This document shows positions 6,591 through 9,215 of a stretch of 9,215 nt of DNA, one piece after another. How positions within the stretch are numbered: position 1 is the first letter of the stretch; each line of letters starts with the position of its first letter. The notes below the pieces were generated by a model. The model was not told the DNA's origin, did not search any database, and saw only the letters and a program-made list of their open reading frames with translations. Where the stretch lies: positions 1 through 9,215 of the forward strand of contig JAFYFK010000035.1 of NCBI GenBank assembly GCA_017543805.1, given 5' to 3'. This stretch comes from Bacillota bacterium. Lineage in GTDB: Bacteria > Bacillota > Clostridia > Peptostreptococcales > Anaerovoracaceae. A program made the translations under genes and the position numbers.

Positions 6591-8954
6591 ATGACAGACC
6601 GTGTCGCAAAGCTTCGCAAACAGCTGCTGGAAGTAAAGCCGGAGATAAGCATCGAGCGTCTTCGCATCGAGACCGAGACCACGAAAAAGCTCAGCAATCT
6701 TCCCACACCGATCCACAAGGCTACCATTTTCAAGGCGGTCATGGAGCAGAAGACTGTCCGCATCTATGACGGAGAGCTTATTGTCGGAACTGTGACCGAC
6801 AAGCTTCGCGCGGCGGATATCTTCCCCGTATACGCGTCCGGAAAGCTCTGGCTGTATGACACTCTTCCGACCATCTCCACCCGTAAGTGCGATCCCTTCC
6901 AGATAAGCGAGGAAGAGATAAAGGAAGCCATAGAGCTGCTCCATTACTGGGACGGCAAGGCCACCGAAGAGATCACCCTCGAAAACATCCCCGAATTCCT
7001 TCTGGAAAGAGAGCGCGCCGGCCTCTACAAGTCCGGCAACAAGGGCAACGTCTCCGGCCATGTGCATCCCAATTACCAGCGCATGATGGAAGGCGGCTTC
7101 AGAAAGCAGATAGACCGCTGCAAGGAACTCATTGAGAAAGAATACGAAGCCGGCATGACAGTTGAGGGCATGAGGAAGGTCGAATACTGGAAGGCGACCA
7201 TCATGGTCCTCGAGGCTGTCATCACCTACGCGCACCGTCTCGCCGACGAGGCTGAGAGACAGGCAAAGGAATGCACGGATACCATCCGCACCGCGGAGCT
7301 TCTCCAGATCGCCCAGAACTGCCGCAAGGTTCCGGAATTCGCTCCGGAGACCTTCTGGGAAGCCATGCAGTTCCAGTGGTTCATAGAGATGTCCCTCGAT
7401 GTTGAGGCTGACTCCTACGCTACCGGTCTCGGACGCTTTGATGTAAACCTCGGAAAATATCTTGAGCACGACAAGGCTCTCGGAATAATCGACGACGAGA
7501 TGGCCAAGGAGCTGCTCGAGCTGCTCTTCATAAAGGTCACCGCGATCGTAAACCTCAGCGACAATTACTACGCGCAGGCAGACGCGGGCTATCCGATGTG
7601 GCAGATCCTCATGATCGGCGGCGTGGACAGGGAAGGCAACGACGTTACCAACGATCTTTCCTATCTGGTCCTCGACGCGGCGAGCGAGGTCAAGCTGGCC
7701 CAGCCCGCTGTGGCTCTCCGCGTGCATGACGGCATGCCGGAAGACCTTATGCGCAAGGGCGTTGCAATGGTACAGGACGGCCAGGCCAACCCGGCCTTCT
7801 TCAGCGACAAGGTAGCGGGCCAGATGGTCATGGATAAGGGCTACTCCAAGGAAGACGCCAACGACTGGATCATCATCGGCTGCATCGAGCCTCACGGAGG
7901 CCGCGGCGAGACCGACGGCAGCCCGGTAGGCGGCTATGTAAGCGCTCCCAAGTGCCTTGAGCTCGCTCTTCACAACGGCGTCGACCCGGTCACCGGCAAG
8001 AAGATCGGCCTTGAGACCGGAGACCCGCTCAAGTTCACCTGCAAGGAGGACATCGTGGAGGCTGTGAAGAAGCAGCTCGTTCACGCATGGACTCTTCTCT
8101 GCAGAGAGCACTGCATAACCCAGTCCATACAGAAGAACCATCCGGCTATCTATGCCTCGTCCCTCATCGACGGCTGCATAGAGAGAGCCATGTCGATACA
8201 GGAAGGCGGCCCCAACTACTGCTTCGTCAACACCTTCGTCTGCGGACCCGCGACAGTAGGCGATTCCATAGCGGCTATCGACTATGCCGTATTCAAGAAC
8301 CACGTTCTTACGATGGAGGAGCTGATCCATCTCTGCGACACCAATTTCGAGGGCGCTGAGGACATGCGCCAGTATCTGGTCAACAAGCCGCCCAAGTTCG
8401 GCAACGACGACCCCGAGGTCGACCGGATGGTATCGGATATAGTCGAGGCCGGCGTTACCGCCATTGCCAAGATCCACGACGCGAGAGGCGGATACTTCAG
8501 CCCGGGCAACCTTTCCCAGACCTACAACGTAACTCTCGGCGAGCACGTCGGAGCTACCCCGGACGGACGCCTCGCGTTCACCGCTCTGTCCGACAACGCT
8601 TCCCCGGCTATGGGACGCGACACCAGCGGCCCGACCGCGGCAGCCAATTCCGTAGCCCACCTCAACCAGAGAGTCTGCCACGGCGGCGTTCTCTACAACC
8701 TGCGCTTCGATCCGCGCGGCGTAGCCGGCGAGGCGGGAAGAGACATCATCGAGGGCGTCATCCGCGAATTTATGGAAGGCGGAGAGCATATCCAGATCAA
8801 CGTAGTCGACGACGCTACGCTGAGGACAGCCCAGGAGCATCCGGAGGATTACAGAGACCTCGTTGTGCGCGTGGCCGGCTACATGGCTTACTTCACCGAG
8901 CTCGACAAGGGCGTTCAGGACATAATCATCGCAAGGACCGCGCACTGCGCATAA
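6591..8954 (+). CDS. Glycyl radical enzyme, eliminase (dehydratase/lyase) type, substrate unassigned
   Basis: A 787-residue pyruvate formate-lyase-like protein. The active-site cysteine loop reads GCIEP with thiyl Cys431 and probable base Glu433. This Cys-X-Glu pattern marks eliminating glycyl radical enzymes (dehydratases, C-N and C-S lyases) rather than pyruvate formate-lyase, which has two adjacent cysteines. The glycyl radical loop is RVAGYMAYF near the C-terminus, with Gly763. His157 in SGHVHP matches the active-site His of glycerol and hydroxyproline dehydratases. Length suits a dehydratase; it is shorter than arylacetate decarboxylases and lacks their small subunit and the long N-terminus of choline lyase. 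Tyr449 and Thr644 align with HypD Tyr450 and Thr645, but other HypD pocket positions differ, so the substrate is open. Start ATG 6591 follows GGAG at 6581-6584, spaced by 6 bases. The gene has no TTA, CTA or TCA codon up to its last few codons, suggesting high expression. It is co-transcribed with its activase and ends at a strong terminator. Confidence 0.92.
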   Translation: MTDRVAKLRKQLLEVKPEISIERLRIETETTKKLSNLPTPIHKATIFKAVMEQKTVRIYDGELIVGTVTDKLRAADIFPVYASGKLWLYDTLPTISTRKCDPFQISEEEIKEAIELLHYWDGKATEEITLENIPEFLLERERAGLYKSGNKGNVSGHVHPNYQRMMEGGFRKQIDRCKELIEKEYEAGMTVEGMRKVEYWKATIMVLEAVITYAHRLADEAERQAKECTDTIRTAELLQIAQNCRKVPEFAPETFWEAMQFQWFIEMSLDVEADSYATGLGRFDVNLGKYLEHDKALGIIDDEMAKELLELLFIKVTAIVNLSDNYYAQADAGYPMWQILMIGGVDREGNDVTNDLSYLVLDAASEVKLAQPAVALRVHDGMPEDLMRKGVAMVQDGQANPAFFSDKVAGQMVMDKGYSKEDANDWIIIGCIEPHGGRGETDGSPVGGYVSAPKCLELALHNGVDPVTGKKIGLETGDPLKFTCKEDIVEAVKKQLVHAWTLLCREHCITQSIQKNHPAIYASSLIDGCIERAMSIQEGGPNYCFVNTFVCGPATVGDSIAAIDYAVFKNHVLTMEELIHLCDTNFEGAEDMRQYLVNKPPKFGNDDPEVDRMVSDIVEAGVTAIAKIHDARGGYFSPGNLSQTYNVTLGEHVGATPDGRLAFTALSDNASPAMGRDTSGPTAAANSVAHLNQRVCHGGVLYNLRFDPRGVAGEAGRDIIEGVIREFMEGGEHIQINVVDDATLRTAQEHPEDYRDLVVRVAGYMAYFTELDKGVQDIIIARTAHCA

Positions 8955-8970
8955 TATTTAAAGACAATTT

Positions 8971-9002
8971 AAAAGCGGGTTCCCGGAAGGGGACCCGCTT
9001 TT
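8971..9002. terminator. Strong bidirectional intrinsic terminator
   Basis: AAAAGCGGGT (8971-8980) pairs perfectly with ACCCGCTTTT (8993-9002). The stem continues inward as TCCC with GGGG (one G-U pair) to a GGAA tetraloop of the GNRA class at 8985-8988. The A-tract on one side and T-tract on the other let it act on both strands, ending the glycyl radical enzyme transcript (stop at 8954) and the convergent ferredoxin-domain gene (stop at 9014). Confidence 0.92.
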
Positions 9003-9013
9003 GTAATGCTTTG

Positions 9014-9215
9014 CTATTCGATTGGGATCTTGATCTTAAGATCCGAGGTCGGGTAGGCCGCGCAGGCATGGAGGTAATTGAAGTCCTTGTCCGCGGCTCT
9101 TCTTCCGTCGCTGATGGGGGATACGAAGACGTTCCCGGAAAGCAGCTTGGTGCGGCAGAAACCGCATTCGCCGCTGCGGCAGCCGGTCTCGATCCGTATG
9201 CCGGCGCGTTCGAGC
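9014..9215 (-). CDS. C-terminal plant-type [2Fe-2S] ferredoxin domain of an oxidoreductase (partial)
   Basis: The last 66 codons of a gene entering from the right edge, ending in TAG (complement of 9014-9016). The fragment contains the 2Fe-2S cluster motif GCRSGECGFC, with cysteines at fragment residues 12, 17 and 20, followed by KLLSGNVF and the fourth cysteine at 51 in LHACAAYP. This is the CX4CX2C...C pattern of plant-type ferredoxin domains. Because the domain is at the very C-terminus, the full protein is probably a flavin reductase with a C-terminal ferredoxin (as in Hcr or phthalate-dioxygenase-reductase-like proteins), although a stand-alone small ferredoxin is possible. It would carry single electrons in the cytoplasm. 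It converges on the glycyl radical enzyme gene and shares its terminator. A role in reducing the activase's clusters is possible but only guessed from position. Confidence 0.85.
   Translation of the reverse strand, partial: LERAGIRIETGCRSGECGFCRTKLLSGNVFVSPISDGRRAADKDFNYLHACAAYPTSDLKIKIPIE

Noticed and set aside
6447..8945. Antisense open frame of 832 codons opposite the glycyl radical enzyme
   Set aside because: It lies in the same codon phase as the sense gene and is open only because the gene lacks TTA, CTA and TCA codons. Its translation has no recognisable domain, and the sense strand has a full, motif-complete enzyme.
6591..8954. Assignment as pyruvate formate-lyase
   Set aside because: The active site is GCIEP with a Glu two residues after the Cys, not the adjacent cysteine pair of pyruvate formate-lyase, and the activase carries the ferredoxin-like insert.
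6591..8954. Assignment as glycerol dehydratase, choline lyase or arylacetate decarboxylase
   Set aside because: The His-Ser pair of glycerol dehydratase is replaced by Tyr276-Ala277. Length and N-terminus do not fit choline lyase, and there is no small subunit or extra length as in the decarboxylases. No microcompartment shell gene is in the window.
1..9215. CRISPR arrays, tRNA or rRNA genes, insertion sequences, attachment sites
   Set aside because: No array of spaced direct repeats, no tRNA-like cloverleaf, no transposase or terminal inverted repeats were seen; nearly all of the window is coding.

Overview
The window reads as a chromosomal catabolic region of a strict anaerobe. The main signs are a glycyl radical enzyme (oxygen-sensitive by nature) with its radical-SAM activase, beside peptide uptake and peptidase genes. 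The sequence is moderately GC-rich with AT-rich intergenic DNA, strong AGGAGG-type ribosome binding sites and common ATA, AGA and AGG codons. This would fit an amino-acid-fermenting member of Synergistota or of the anaerobic Bacillota. That assignment is an inference from style and gene content, and no marker gene is present to fix it.

Layout. Positions 1-3836 (+ strand) are one apparent operon: the 3' end of an OppD/DppD-type ATPase, a complete OppF/DppF-type ATPase (140-1102), and two tandem paralogous M20 metallopeptidases (1095-2447 and 2481-3836). The first three genes are joined by a 1-base gap and an 8-base overlap. Facing this operon, on the - strand, is a PucR/CdaR-type transcriptional regulator (3858-5420); a long inverted repeat lies across the convergent junction. 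A 208-base AT-rich divergent region (5421-5628) carries candidate promoters and small palindromes. To its right on the + strand come a glycyl radical enzyme activase with a TTG start (5629-6552) and a glycyl radical enzyme of the Cys-X-Glu eliminase type (6591-8954). A strong bidirectional terminator (8971-9002) separates it from the C-terminal end of a convergent gene with a plant-type [2Fe-2S] ferredoxin domain (9014-9215, - strand).

How it may work together. The ABC ATPases would power import of a peptide or peptide-like compound, and the two cytosolic M20 enzymes would hydrolyse an amide bond in it. The divergently encoded regulator probably controls the activase and glycyl radical enzyme pair, which would eliminate water, an amine or another leaving group from a substrate. 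Whether the left and right halves form one pathway is inferred from proximity. The most interesting item is the glycyl radical enzyme. It keeps the radical machinery and shares some pocket residues with trans-4-hydroxy-L-proline dehydratase (HypD), but several HypD substrate-binding positions are changed, so its substrate cannot be assigned from a known family member.
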